This document shows positions 1 through 11,040 of a stretch of DNA of 64,000 nt, one piece after another. The DNA comes from Branchiostoma floridae (taxonomy: Eukaryota; Chordata; Leptocardii; Amphioxiformes; Branchiostomatidae): positions 27,894,249 to 27,958,248 of the forward strand of contig NC_049979.1 in the NCBI RefSeq assembly GCF_000003815.2. The letters are read 5' to 3'. Each line of letters begins with the position of its first letter. Position 1 is the stretch's first letter. Under the pieces are notes generated by a model. The model was not told the DNA's origin, did not search any database, and saw only the letters and a list, made by a program, of their open reading frames with translations. The position numbers were made by a program, and so were the translations under genes.

Positions 1-3000
1 GGGGCCTGATGGGGGAGGGCTGGGGATGCAGCGAGTTCAGGGCCTGTTGAGCTGCTGACGGCTCCATGAATAAGAACTGCAGCAAAGAACATCATATCCA
101 AAGGGTTAGCTTGGAGATCATACACATTTCATGCACAATTCCTGTTAAACCGATTATGTCTGTTCAAATAAAAACTCTGTGTTGCTAGAATCCATAGTTT
201 TTCCATGAACCATGACAGTGGTAAATTCCATCTTCCTGCCACCTTTGATTCACTCCTGACACCATCGTGCTTCCAACTTCCGGAAAGTCAGTGCAGTGAA
301 TCAGTCATCTGATGAAGGTTGGCGATATCAATGGAAAATTCATGGTGTTTTCTCTTTGACCAAGCACAAATTTTAAAAGTAATTATGCCTGTTGATCTGA
401 TGCCTTGCCTCGTATATTTACAGAAAACTGTGTATTTTTCATTGTTAAAATACAAAGATTAGCATAATTGTAAGTCACTTGGGTAGGGCATTAAAAGAAC
501 CCATCACACACTAAAAAAGAGTAGGTGTGCTTCCCATTGTGAGTGGAAGAAATAAATCTAACCAGATATGCAGCTTGTACTGTTCAGTACAAACCTTGTG
601 TGTTACATCATGAGGCAGTTTACTGGGTAAGCAATACAAACAAAATCCTTTACCTCAGCAGTAACAGAAGCGTTGATACTGTCATCGTTGGATAAAGCTC
701 TCTGTAGAGGGATGATCTGTCGGGAGCTCAGGTTCTGTGTCAGCATGTCCATGGGGATGACAGCTTCACCGAGTTCATCTGGCAAATTAACAACAGGTTA
801 AAGAAGTTTCCAGTACCTTCAGAAAAAAAATCTACTGGCCTGAAGCAACATTTCTCTGTCTCAAAATTTAAATGATGTTTTTTTTGTACATTTTTAGTCG
901 CAGTGACGAAATTCTTTCAAAGTTTTACTTTTCAACTGTGAAGAAAACACTTCAACACATGCTACAATGATTTAATTACAAGATCAAGGCTAGTGAACCA
1001 ATATCTATCCATATGTACCCAATACAAATATCACACTTATGAAAAAAAATGCACTGGCCCGATTGGGCAAGTACATGTACATGCAGGGTTCGAAATACAC
1101 ATACTTAACTTGCAATTTGCATGTAATTTTTAGAGATTTGCACGTAAAAATATTCTGAACTTGCAATCTTGCATGTTGAAAATGCCTGGCCTATAGTAAA
1201 AATACTGAGGCCACGGTGCCTTTGTTTGTCTGACGGGGATCGTCACCAGTCATCAGTAGGTGTTATAGATAATCAAATTTGCTGCAAACTTACATGCTGA
1301 TTATGTGGATATCTTTCCAAAATTTCAAGTTCTGTCTACATTTTCATGCGCCGATTTCTGTCCGTCATAAGTGACAGAATGGGCAAAATTCTTATTTGTC
1401 CTGAGCAGCAACATTCCGCCAAAGGACGGAATGATGGATGCTGTCTAGAACATTGCAGTATAGACTAATTGTATTTTGCATGTCAATTTTTCAAATTGCA
1501 CGTAAAGTTTTTGTTAACTTGCAATTTTGCATGTAGCAAAAAAAAAAGTATTTTGATCCCTGACATGTAACGAAGGACATGCACTTGCCTCATCCGCACT
1601 TTCACTTTCCCCGAGCAATAGGACTAATGGACTTGTCTAAAATTGAAAACAAGCTAAATGCTAAAATCTTCTCTATGGTCACAACAATTCTGACTTTTTG
1701 CTAGTTAACAGATTATAAACATGAAATTTGAAACCTTTCATATGAAAGAGGAGAATAAAATCCACACTTACTACTGTCTGACCCTTTTTCTCTATCGAAC
1801 AGAGAAAACTTCAGCTCTTTTGTTCTTGTGCTGAGATCACTGAAAAACAAAGAAAGAAAGAAGTTAGTACATCTGTAATTATAGGTAATACAAAAGAGCA
1901 TGAAATGTACTTTGGAATGTAGAGTTTGCATCACCTGTAGTGTCCGTACCCCCTGTATTGTCCGTACCACCTGTACTGTCCGTACGCTCTAGCATCCATT
2001 TTCGAATACTTTTTTGCAACTTACTGCATAGAAATGGTAAAAACTTGATGTGCAAGTCATCTATATCATCAACTTAAAATGGCATTCCTATAGAAGACAA
2101 CTTGTGCCTCTTTAAAATGCTTCACTGAAAACAAAAAGATTTTAATACTCTTCCAAGATATAATTCAATCTGCTTTAGCATCCAACAATAGTATAAAACG
2201 TTTCAAAGCTGATAAAACTCACAACAAGAAGTGTTCATCCCAGAAAGGGTTGATGGTGTTCTTGATAACGCTGGTCTTGTGTTTCTGGAGGGGGGCGTCC
2301 ATCTCGATGATGCAGTAGGGGTCACACGAGCCATAACCATTACGTCCTGGCAGGCCATTGGCTTTGATAACTACATCAAGGCAAAAATTACACTCATGAG
2401 CCATCAGTGTCTGAAATGCTTTTGGACATAATAAAAATACAGTTGTAACAGTCTTCCACTTTTATCCGATATATGTGCAATGCGACCTTTGTCAAATTTT
2501 ACACTTGTGACCCATCAGTGTCTGAAAGGCTTTTGTATATAATACAGTTGAAATAGTCTTCCACTTTTATCCGATATATGTGCATTGTGACCTTCACAGG
2601 TCAAACTCCAAACTGAGCTTAAAGGTGGGCTATGTAATATCAGGACAGCATACAAAGTAGATTTTGCTACCACTTATTTACATAGGAAGTTAGATCTACC
2701 CTATAGAAATTGATTACCTAGCTACAATAGCCTGGAGTGTTCCTAAATTATCAGTCCACCCCATCAAACCTTCCAGTGTTCAGTATGTTGTTGTAGTTTT
2801 GTATACACATTTTGAGATGTTTTATACACATTTGGTCTATTTTTAAATGGTTTCAGAAAGTCAGCAGACCTTCTGCAGCTTGGATTTTTCACAATTTACA
2901 AACATCAGAAATGCCAAATAACGATGCAAGTATGCCGAAAAGTGGTTGTACATGTCATCTACTTAAAGCATTTGTTCTCTCAGGAACATTTTCAATCTTG

Positions 3001-6000
3001 GGGCGAAAATCTTTCATCAAGTCCCTTTAAATCTAGTAAGGATACCCATTTTGTACTTAGTTTGCCGTTTGGCTTCAATTGAAAATGCTTGACATGATGC
3101 CCTAGTACTATAGACTGACCTTTGACCAGCAGTTTTCTGTCTTGCAGCCGTGGTGGTTTGGGAGGTACCCCTGATGGGGACAATCTCCTGGTCACTATTG
3201 GCTATGGTAGAAAATAAAGAAAATGAATATATGAATTCTATTTCAAAATTACATAATCATGCTGCAAGCTTTTCACCCTTCTTCGTGTACCTTGAACGCT
3301 ATAGATCACCTCTTAAAAAAACACAGAAATAAAGCAGTCAAATCTAACAACCAAGACATTCATTTGGCCGAGAGAGAATTCTAGTTGACATCAATGCTGA
3401 AAGCCCTCTTTCACAGGCGAAATTCTTCAACACTTCTTGTCTTTTCACTGATAGCAAAGTTTCAGCATAAACATTTATACTGTTCAATTCAAGGTCCTTC
3501 TACAGCAACAGTTTCTTTCCTGGGATTGCGAATCTTTGGAACTCTCTCGATGACAACTGTTTAACTCCTGTATACAATCTTCTAGCCTTCAAAACTAGTG
3601 TTTGCCGCTATCTCCTAGCAAAATTATTTTTACCATTCATTGACTTAGTTCATTGCCTAGAAGTGATCAAATAGCCTTACATTTAACAAATCCATTAAAA
3701 AATAATAACTGTTAGATTTGTAGGCACACTGTTTGCAGTACCTTGGCTACCCCTCTGTCCCCAGGTGCTGAGATGGGCCCATCCACAAACGTGGGTAACC
3801 TGTCGGGCTGGTCCCTCCCCTCCCTCAGCATACTCTGTAGGGACAGGCTGATGGTCAGCACCGCTCCGGCCAGCGTGTCTCGGACAAGTCCCTCCACAAT
3901 CTCAGTGTCCACTCCATCCTCCTGTAACCACCAACAAAAGGAAACATTAGAGTCTTTCGAATTCATAGTATTTGAATGATATTTCTGATAAATCTTAATC
4001 TGTTTTAAACAAATTTAAACCTTATTTCAAACAAAAGAATGTCTAAGCCACAATAGAATCTATTTGCATTCCTTCAATATTTCGGAAATTTGTGTAAAAG
4101 TGACCATACATAATCATTCAAATTTTAAGTATTCAGAATAAATTTTAAACATCTACTAGTATTTGATTTTTTCACTTTCAGAGGTTTAAAAAAATATTTG
4201 TAACATTTTCCAATTTATAGATTTGGTTTATTGCCCTCCTCAATAGTAAGCCCCATTATTGCTTGCCTCAGTCTGTATAATTTTAGATTTCACTTTGTGG
4301 TCAGCCATTGATGCATGACACCCAAACACACTTTGTGGAGATGCGTAAATTGCTTTCTTCCCAGTCCACTGACCCATTACTGTATGATTATATTCATTTG
4401 CATACTTCAACAAAGCAGTGCCATACTGTACTGACATCACTATCTATATCTATATAGCTGGCATAACGCCATTTGGCATAACACACTAGAGGCAGGCGGC
4501 CACTTATATTATGCTGAGCATCCTGTCACACCTAGCCTTTTCACATCTAACTGTGAGAACTGTTAAAAGCTGTCTAGTATAACTGTTAAAGTCTGTACCT
4601 CGCTTCCTGCTGGTTGTTTCACATTTAAGTCAATTTTGGGCTCTTTTGGGAAGGAGCCGGTGACATGGACTTCTTCTGACTGCACAGATGCCTTGAACTG
4701 GCACTGGAAGGGGGAAATAATAATCATATTTTAACATGTTCACAAAAAGTAAAGTATATGTTCACACAATTTTGTGGCACACAATGGAAATAACACAGTC
4801 ATGCAGTTATACAATTGTAACATCAGGGGTACCAGTTTGCTACCACTATGGGTCATGCACAAATGGATTGAGATGTTTATGGTAAGTGCAAATCAGTTCT
4901 CGCAAACAGTAACCAATCACAAAAACCTAAAATCAACATCCGTAGTCATGCCTCTTATACATGCAATGTATAACTATAAACTCAGAAGTATTGTTCAATT
5001 AAGATTGGCAAAGGGTTCAAGCATCATGCAGTCAGTTTTTGTGGTTTTAGAAATTATGTTGGCAAGACACTTTTTTACCAACCTGGAACCTCATCTGATG
5101 AATAGCAATGGAGTGGAAATAAATAGGTAAATAAATAAATGGATATGTGGATGGGTAGATGGTTGGTTGGTGGGATGGATGGATGGATAGACAAATGGAC
5201 GGANNNNNNNNNNNNNNNNNNNNNNNNNNNNNNNNNNNNNNNNNNNNNNNNNNNNNNNNNNNNNNNNNNNNNNNNNNNNNNNNNNNNNNNNNNNNNNNNN
5301 NNNTTTTTTAGGAACTACAGTAGCCTCACCTGTCCAGTAACTTGACGTCGACATCACAGATGGCTAGTTTGATGTTTTGTGGAGTCTGTTGGTTGGCAAA
5401 CACAGTCAGACCTAGCCTCAGCCACTCCACATGACAACCAATCACCTGGAACAAACCACAATCAGTTCATTTGAATTCAATGTAGAGATTCAAAGATGAT
5501 GGAGAAGGGAGAAACACTACGAAATCGAGCTAATCCTCAAGGTCTCACTTGTATCAAAATATACGCAAATGCGCCATAGCTAGAGATATCACCTGCATAT
5601 GCAGGTTAGTGCAGGTAAAATTGGAGCTGTGCAAGCATTTCTGATGTCTACCTGCACCTAAGCTGCACCGGTCCATGTACTGGGTTTTATCTTTTAGACA
5701 TAATTGATAAATGTCCTATGATGTAGGTGAATATGGATTGTTATTAGCTGCAGTTACCACCTATTAAGTATAAAAGAAAAAAATAGCAATGGTTCCTGAA
5801 CAATTTTAGTATGATCCATTCTTCCTAAATTCAGAGTGGACTGGTGCAGGTAATATTTGTCTGGTGTAGGTAATTTTCAATGTTACCTGCACCAGTGCAG
5901 GTATGCAGAAAAAGGTATTTCAAGCCCTGTGTACACAACCTTACTTTTAGTGTTTTCACAGTCTGTCTGTCGTCAATAAGAAAGTCTATACCAGTCATGA

Positions 6001-9000
6001 CACTTGTGACGTCATAGTACACACATCAGTTTAGAACAGTCAGCCAGTTTAGAGCCTGGTTCCGCAACTAGCGAAAAACATTCTTTTCAATTTGGAAGCA
6101 TACAGCACATATTTGTTGTAAAGTACATAATCATTATTGCAAGCAGTGTTCTAGCCCGCCTGAAATTTTATTCCGTCCCCTCAATTTTAAATGGAAATCA
6201 TTTCAAGCGCTGGAGGCTTTCGCACGACAGTCTTAGGGTGGCCCGGGAAAATTTTGAAATCTAAGACCCACTGAAACACTATTTCCTGCATTTTGAGGAG
6301 CAGAGAAAACTGGTTCAATGGCATCTGAGCTGAATTTCTGCAGATCTTTGCAAAATTTCGTTTGTTTAATATCTTTACATGCCAAATTTTGTCCGTCGCA
6401 GACTATGGAATGGACAAAATTTTTGTCCGTACCCAGCTGCAAAATTCTGTCAAAGGATGGAAGGACGGATGGTGGCTAGAACCCTGCTGCATTATTCCTA
6501 TTGCTTTCTTTTCTGTTTGTGCAAATAACTTACCAAACTGCCATCATCTGAGATGGCACTGTTGATGGAAGTAAACTTGGGGGGAAGGCTTCCTTCTTTG
6601 ACTTTATCAAAGGTCAGCTGCAAGGAACTCTGCAGGAAATAAACAATCATTCTGTTATAACAGCCTGGCAGAAATGCAAAACTGTTGTTTTTGAAAAACA
6701 AAAAGCACAGGCCCGATATGACAATATAATGTAATGACAGAATAAAACAGACTACATGTACAAGGTAATTTGCAAGATTAATGACTCATCAAATAAGTGT
6801 CCTTTTAGCATATTTCAATGAATTCATTATCTTCTCATTACAAATCACATATAGCAAATACCTTCTTCAGGACGCTATTGTAGCATTTCCTCATTAATTC
6901 AAATAGTGTCGACTGTCCTAATTTATATTATTTATGTTATCATGATAATATTCACCTTTGTCAATTGACTTCAAGTGTCATTAGTATGAATACTCCACCA
7001 TACACCTAACCATTAATGCGTTATTTGCAATTATTGTCCCATTAATAATGCAAATTAGGTCATGATTGGGGAAAACATAATAAGGTACGATTACAAGAAC
7101 CAACAAATCCAGTTGGTATGGCATCAAATCATCAAGTTGAAAAAGTAATGATCTGCTACTCTCCAAGCAGAGGTTAGGCTTTTTAGAGTTTTTGACGTCT
7201 TTTAGCCGTTTTATCAGGCCTTCTATTTTGTACCATTTTCTTTATGTCTTGCGGCCAAAAACGGCACAAAATGAAAGCCCGGAAAAAACGTCTAAACAGA
7301 TGTCAAAAACAGCAGGAGTCTAACCTCTGCTTGAAGAGAAATGATCTGCATGATGTCTTTTCAAAATCAATGAATTTCAATCAACCCAACACTGGTAAAA
7401 TAGTAAAAGTGACTGTTCTGTTCATTTAAAGCACCCTTGCTGAGTCGATAAAAGGTGTCTGTGGGGCCGCGTTCTACGTGTATTGTGGTTTTCAACTGTC
7501 TGTCTGTAGAGGTGCCAGGGTTTCCAGTATGTGACTGAAGCACTGGGGAACATTAACTGCCACGAACACTCCATTTTCCCCCCACTGCGAAATCAAATCC
7601 CTGGGAATTACATGTCATTATCACTATAGTGCTTATTCTGTCACAAAAGCCCTTTACTTTAGTCCCCCATTCCCGCCTTTGATGGAAGAAATAGATAAAA
7701 GCATGACTCAATCTGGGCACCTGAAATACAATAATATTAAACTTAAAGCCCAACTTATGTAACTTATTCTAAGATTTCTTTCAGTTTTGAAGGTAAGGCC
7801 TTGCAAAAAAATGTTGTGTTTCCTGTTTCAGTCCTGAAAAAAATAGAGTTGGTAGGTAGGAATTATCTTTTTTTTTTTCTTGTAATTTTCTTAGGCTGGC
7901 CAAAACTAGTGAAACATATTACAATACAGTTGAACAAAGTAAACTGAAATGCATGACTCCATGACCATGAGGACACTTGTCTTTCAATGTCAAATTTTAA
8001 TTTTGTGCATAATAGATACATTTATCCTTCATTACATAGGACGAGCAGTATTTTTACTTCAATAGGAAGCAGGCTGAATAAAAATTCTAACTGGAAGCTA
8101 TGTTACTCCACCCAAAAAAAGTCTAGGGTTGGCAGGTTTTTCTACGGTAGGTAGGCAAACAGGAAACACAACATTTTTTCCCTAAGCCTGATGAAACCTC
8201 AGCTTTTTGATACCCTACAAAATAGATTAAGTCTATAATCACAACTGAAGGGGCCACCCTACAAGATTGATAAATAAATAGTAAATAAATTAAGTGACAA
8301 GAGATAAGTGTTTTTAAAGATCTTGATGGTGCTCTTATCTTGCCAGCTGAAGTGTGCCTAATTGATTATTCCACCATAGCCCTAGGGGACCTGCAGGTGG
8401 CCAGCATGTTGTTGTTTACAAACAGGAGGGTCTAGTTTGAGATGGTGGTTTTCATTCAGCAGACCTTGTTTTTTTACACAGTTCATAAACACCAGGAATA
8501 CGAAATGATGATGCAAATGTGCTGAAAAGTTGTTGTATGCACATGTAGGTCAATCATATGCAGGTCTTGTTCTAAAAACATTTTCCATTTTGAGAGCAAA
8601 TTCTTACAAGGTACATCTTCTAAGATTTTCATGTCTAGTGTACATTACTGTACGCTTACTCTGCTGGCTCCTCCCACCTCTGAGGTATGATAGACAAAAT
8701 GGTGGGCACACGTACTGACCATCTTGTGAAGAAATGTCACTCTCGAATATAGGTCGAATTGCTAATTTTGACTGAAAGCATGCAACGGTGAATTGTTTGT
8801 ATGATTTATAAGAAGAAGACTGAGGCTAAATTTCCAAGCAGATCATGTTGAGTGGAAGATAGGAATGTTTTCTGATTGACAACTTGTGACACTGACGGTC
8901 ACCCAGGAGGGGTTAGACAAGCCCATTGGCCTGATTGCACAGATATCTATATCAGAGTAAGTGAGAGTGCCAATCGGGGCAAGAACATGTCATGCTGCAC

Positions 9001-10444
9001 TTGCCCAATCAGGTCTGTGCAATTTTTCTATGGGTGCCATCCATCCAAATTGGTAGATATAGGTTTACATGTACCTGTGCAAATTTAAAGGAAGCTGGAA
9101 GAGTTGTACCCGGTAGGCCTTGTATTGTTACATTCTTTACAGTGCTTCTAAATTTGTTACTGAAAATAAAAGGATTTCCTTTGCACAAATAAAAATGAAT
9201 AAAAATAAATTGTAGGTAAATCTAGCATGCTGACCGAATTCTACACCTTGTAGTTAGAATTCTTCAAATTGGTTTTGAAATTGTTACTGAAAATAAAAGG
9301 ATTTCCTGGCAAATTGAAAATTCATAAAAGTTCAATGTAGGTCATTCAAAATTTGGTGCAGTAGAGTTTAATATACTTGCCCTATAGGTCAAGTGTTTAT
9401 GTATTTGCCCTTTGGGTCAAGTGAATTTTGAAGAACTGGTCTAACTCTAACCCTGCCAGGGGCAAAGGGAGGGGCAGATACACCACATTTTTTGGAAAGA
9501 AATACCCTTCCTTACATCTAAAAACCTGCATTAGCAAGGCCAGGCAGTCAGAAAACATAACGATTTTCCACACCTAACATCTGCTTGAAGATAGCATCAC
9601 CATGATGGAAACTGACACCAGTAATACTGAGACAGTGGAACCAAAAATAGATCGTTGAAAATAAAAGTGACCGTTGCAAAAACTGGGAAAGTGTTTTTCC
9701 TTTGGTTTTAGGGGGAATGTGGAGCATAGCGTTATATCAAAACCAATACACAAATGATTTAGAAATATCAACGTCCAGTTATGATTTGTTATTGTTGCAT
9801 CGATATATTATTATAATAACAACATAACACGTTGGAATCAAGGCGGCCATTTTAGTTCTGACTTGATCGGCATGTTTGTCATTTTGCATGAGACTGAAAC
9901 GATTATATCAAACCACAGGGAACATCAAACGTCCACATAAAATTATAAAAATTATGGTTGTAAATGTAAATCAAACGACAGTCAAAATGCCTCCGGTAAT
10001 AAAAACAAAATTACTAGAATTTTTGCATTTAGCACCTACCCCATTTCTTCTGGCTTGTTCGTTGAGGGCTTTCAGCCATGATTTCACGAGTTCTGGAGTC
10101 TGATGCTGCTGGGTTCGAAGCCAGGTTAGCGTGGTGTTCACCCACTCACACGGCTCGTACACTCTCCCGTCCGGCGGGGCTGGGGCTCGAACCCCGGCCT
10201 CCTGCTCCGGACCGACCCGCCCAACCGCCTGCCTGGTTTCCCCCCGCCATCGCCGCCTCACAGACGTCCATACATACGTGGCGAGCAAGATCGTCGATAA
10301 AAACACTCCGAACAAAACCAGGAACACATCTAGTACATCCAGCTTGCCCGAGTTGATGTTCTTCGCCAAGGCGTCCGCGCTAAACATGGACTGCCCGAGG
10401 AGAAGAAGATAGGACAGGCCGCCGGCCGCCGTCGCAGATGGCAT
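1..10444 (-). CDS. C2CD2L: C2CD2/C2CD2L (TMEM24)-like SMP and C2 domain lipid-transfer protein, 5' part, 10 exons
   Basis: Exons on the minus strand: 10444-10040, 6629-6534, 5445-5330, 4703-4599, 3921-3742, 3201-3120, 2370-2223, 1839-1772, 778-654 and 76-1 (runs off the window). All joins keep frame except exon 3 to 4 (phase 2 to phase 0), so an exon is probably missing next to the N gap. Exon 1 starts at the ATG at 10444 and encodes a hydrophobic segment at about residues 38-59 followed by RRRWRGE, an ER signal-anchor pattern, then the helical start of the lipid-binding region (TPELVKSWLKALNEQARRNG). Exons 2-5 give the SMP-like beta-rich part. Exons 7-9 give a C2 domain (VIKANGLPG, GSCDPYCIIEMD, NPFWDEHFLL). 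Known family: TMEM24/C2CD2 move phosphatidylinositol at ER-plasma membrane contacts. Which vertebrate paralogue is closer cannot be told by eye; a single pre-duplication orthologue is likely. Confidence 0.85.
1084..1562. mobile_element. Non-autonomous TIR element, CAGGGYTCGAAATAC family
   Basis: The left end CAGGGTTCGAAATAC and right end GTATTTTGATCCCTG are imperfect inverted repeats, flanked by a 5-bp duplication ACATG (1079-1083 and 1563-1567). Two relatives lie at 5575-5929 and 24244-24588. CAGGG termini with 5-bp duplications suggest a hAT-related (hAT5-like) MITE; the superfamily is inference. It sits in a C2CD2L intron and has no coding capacity. Confidence 0.7.
2396..2597. repeat. Two-copy tandem duplication in C2CD2L intron
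   Basis: A segment of about 90 bp beginning near the CATCAGTGTCTGAAA motif and ending TCCGATATATGTGCA occurs twice, at about 2402-2492 and 2514-2597, with scattered differences. It lies just outside the first exon of the C2 domain, so it is intronic. Confidence 0.75.
3492..3674 (+). mobile_element. LINE-type retrotransposon remnant (C-terminal ORF fragment)
   Basis: An open frame from 3492 to a TAG at 3672-3674 contains SNSFFPGIANLWNSL and LLAFKTSVCRYL. This matches the pattern commonly seen at the C-terminus of non-LTR retrotransposon ORF2 proteins (F-F-P-x-x-x-x-L-W-N-S-L, then F-K-x-x-x-x-x-Y-L). Similar but frame-shifted sequence extends upstream to about 3415. It is a dead fragment, antisense to C2CD2L inside an intron. 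Confidence 0.6.
5131..5203. repeat. GGAT/GGTT-rich microsatellite next to gap
   Basis: Simple sequence made of ATGG, GGAT and GGTT units runs straight into the N block and probably caused the assembly break. Confidence 0.85.
5204..5303. other. Assembly gap, 100 N
   Basis: Fixed-size run of 100 N, so the true length is unknown. It lies between two C2CD2L exons whose phases do not match, and may hide one exon of the SMP domain. Confidence 0.99.
5575..5929. mobile_element. Non-autonomous TIR element, copy of the 24244-24588 element
   Basis: Shares most of its length with the element at 24244-24588: ACCTGCATATGCAGG near the left end, TTACCTGCACCAGTGCA near the right and CAAGCCCTG at the end. 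The left terminus is diverged (CATAGCTAGAGATATC against CAGGGCTCGAAATACC), so this is the older copy. Intronic in C2CD2L. Confidence 0.7.
6144..6486. mobile_element. Small TIR element (CAGNGTTCTAGCC ends)
   Basis: Left end CAGTGTTCTAGCC and right end GGCTAGAACCCTG are inverted repeats around about 320 bp of non-coding sequence. No clear target-site duplication is visible. It ends about 48 bp before the splice donor of the LTFDKV-encoding exon of C2CD2L. Confidence 0.55.
7149..7349. mobile_element. MULE-like MITE with 9-bp target duplication
   Basis: The element body is 7158-7340 (183 bp). Termini TACTCTCCAAGCAGAGGTTAG and CTAACCTCTGCTTGAAGAG are inverted repeats, flanked by a perfect 9-bp duplication ATGATCTGC. 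Nine-base duplications are typical of Mutator-like elements. Relatives sharing the CTCCAAGCAGA terminus lie at 18997-19291 and 33769-33929. Confidence 0.75.
7805..8179. mobile_element. TIR element (ATGTTGTGTTTCCTGTTT ends)
   Basis: The left terminus ATGTTGTGTTTCCTGTTT is repeated in inverted form at the right end (AAACAGGAAACACAACAT), with non-coding sequence between. A second, opposite-orientation copy begins near 21258 and resumes near 21600, split by another repeat. It lies in C2CD2L intron 1. Confidence 0.65.
9128..9330. repeat. Diverged tandem duplication in C2CD2L intron 1
   Basis: The string TTACTGAAAATAAAAGGATT and the sequence after it appear at about 9157 and again at about 9285 with many differences. 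The unit is about 128 bp. No coding content. Confidence 0.5.
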
Positions 10445-11040
10445 CCTTTTGTGGTTGGGATACGAGCTGCTTCCGAAAAAAAATTCGGCGGGCTACGTCT
10501 TTGTTTACCCCAAAATGGCAGACGCTATGCGTCAAGGTCTTGCTTGTTAGTACTCGTGACGTCCTAGGCGGGTAAGGAGGGGTCCATAACGGCCCCCATT
10601 CCTTCTGGCGAGTCTCAACAGCCAGGCCAAGCCCTCAGATCATACAGCCGCCATAATTTCGGGAGAACAGTGACCCCTGGTGAACCCAAACGATACCATT
10701 CCCCAGGACAGGGGGAGAATTTTCTAGAGTTATTTATCCTGGAATTAGTTTCCACCGGTTCAGTGATGTGTAAACGGGCTTTGTAACCTCATTGGTTTGT
10801 ATAAATCTACTTAACGGAAAAATAAACTATTCTGTTTTACATATTGTCCATGGGCACCGCCATGTTGGTATGTGACGTCATTGGTAAGCCATATTGGAAT
10901 CTACCAAGGAGGTCCTTTTTTTAACTCCTTGTCAATCTGCATATCATGGCTTTCCAAATTCTTTTAACAATTATAATCATTTGGCCATCATTTCACAAAT
11001 CACCAGTTTACAACCACCAATGAACAGCAGGCTTTGGTAG

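Noticed and set aside
4774-5130. 118-codon plus-strand frame in a C2CD2L intron
   Set aside because: No recognisable motif and ends in microsatellite sequence; judged a chance frame.
9971-10412. Plus-strand frames of about 92 codons opposite C2CD2L exon 1
   Set aside because: They are antisense shadows of a GC-rich coding exon with a clear signal-anchor and family match on the minus strand.
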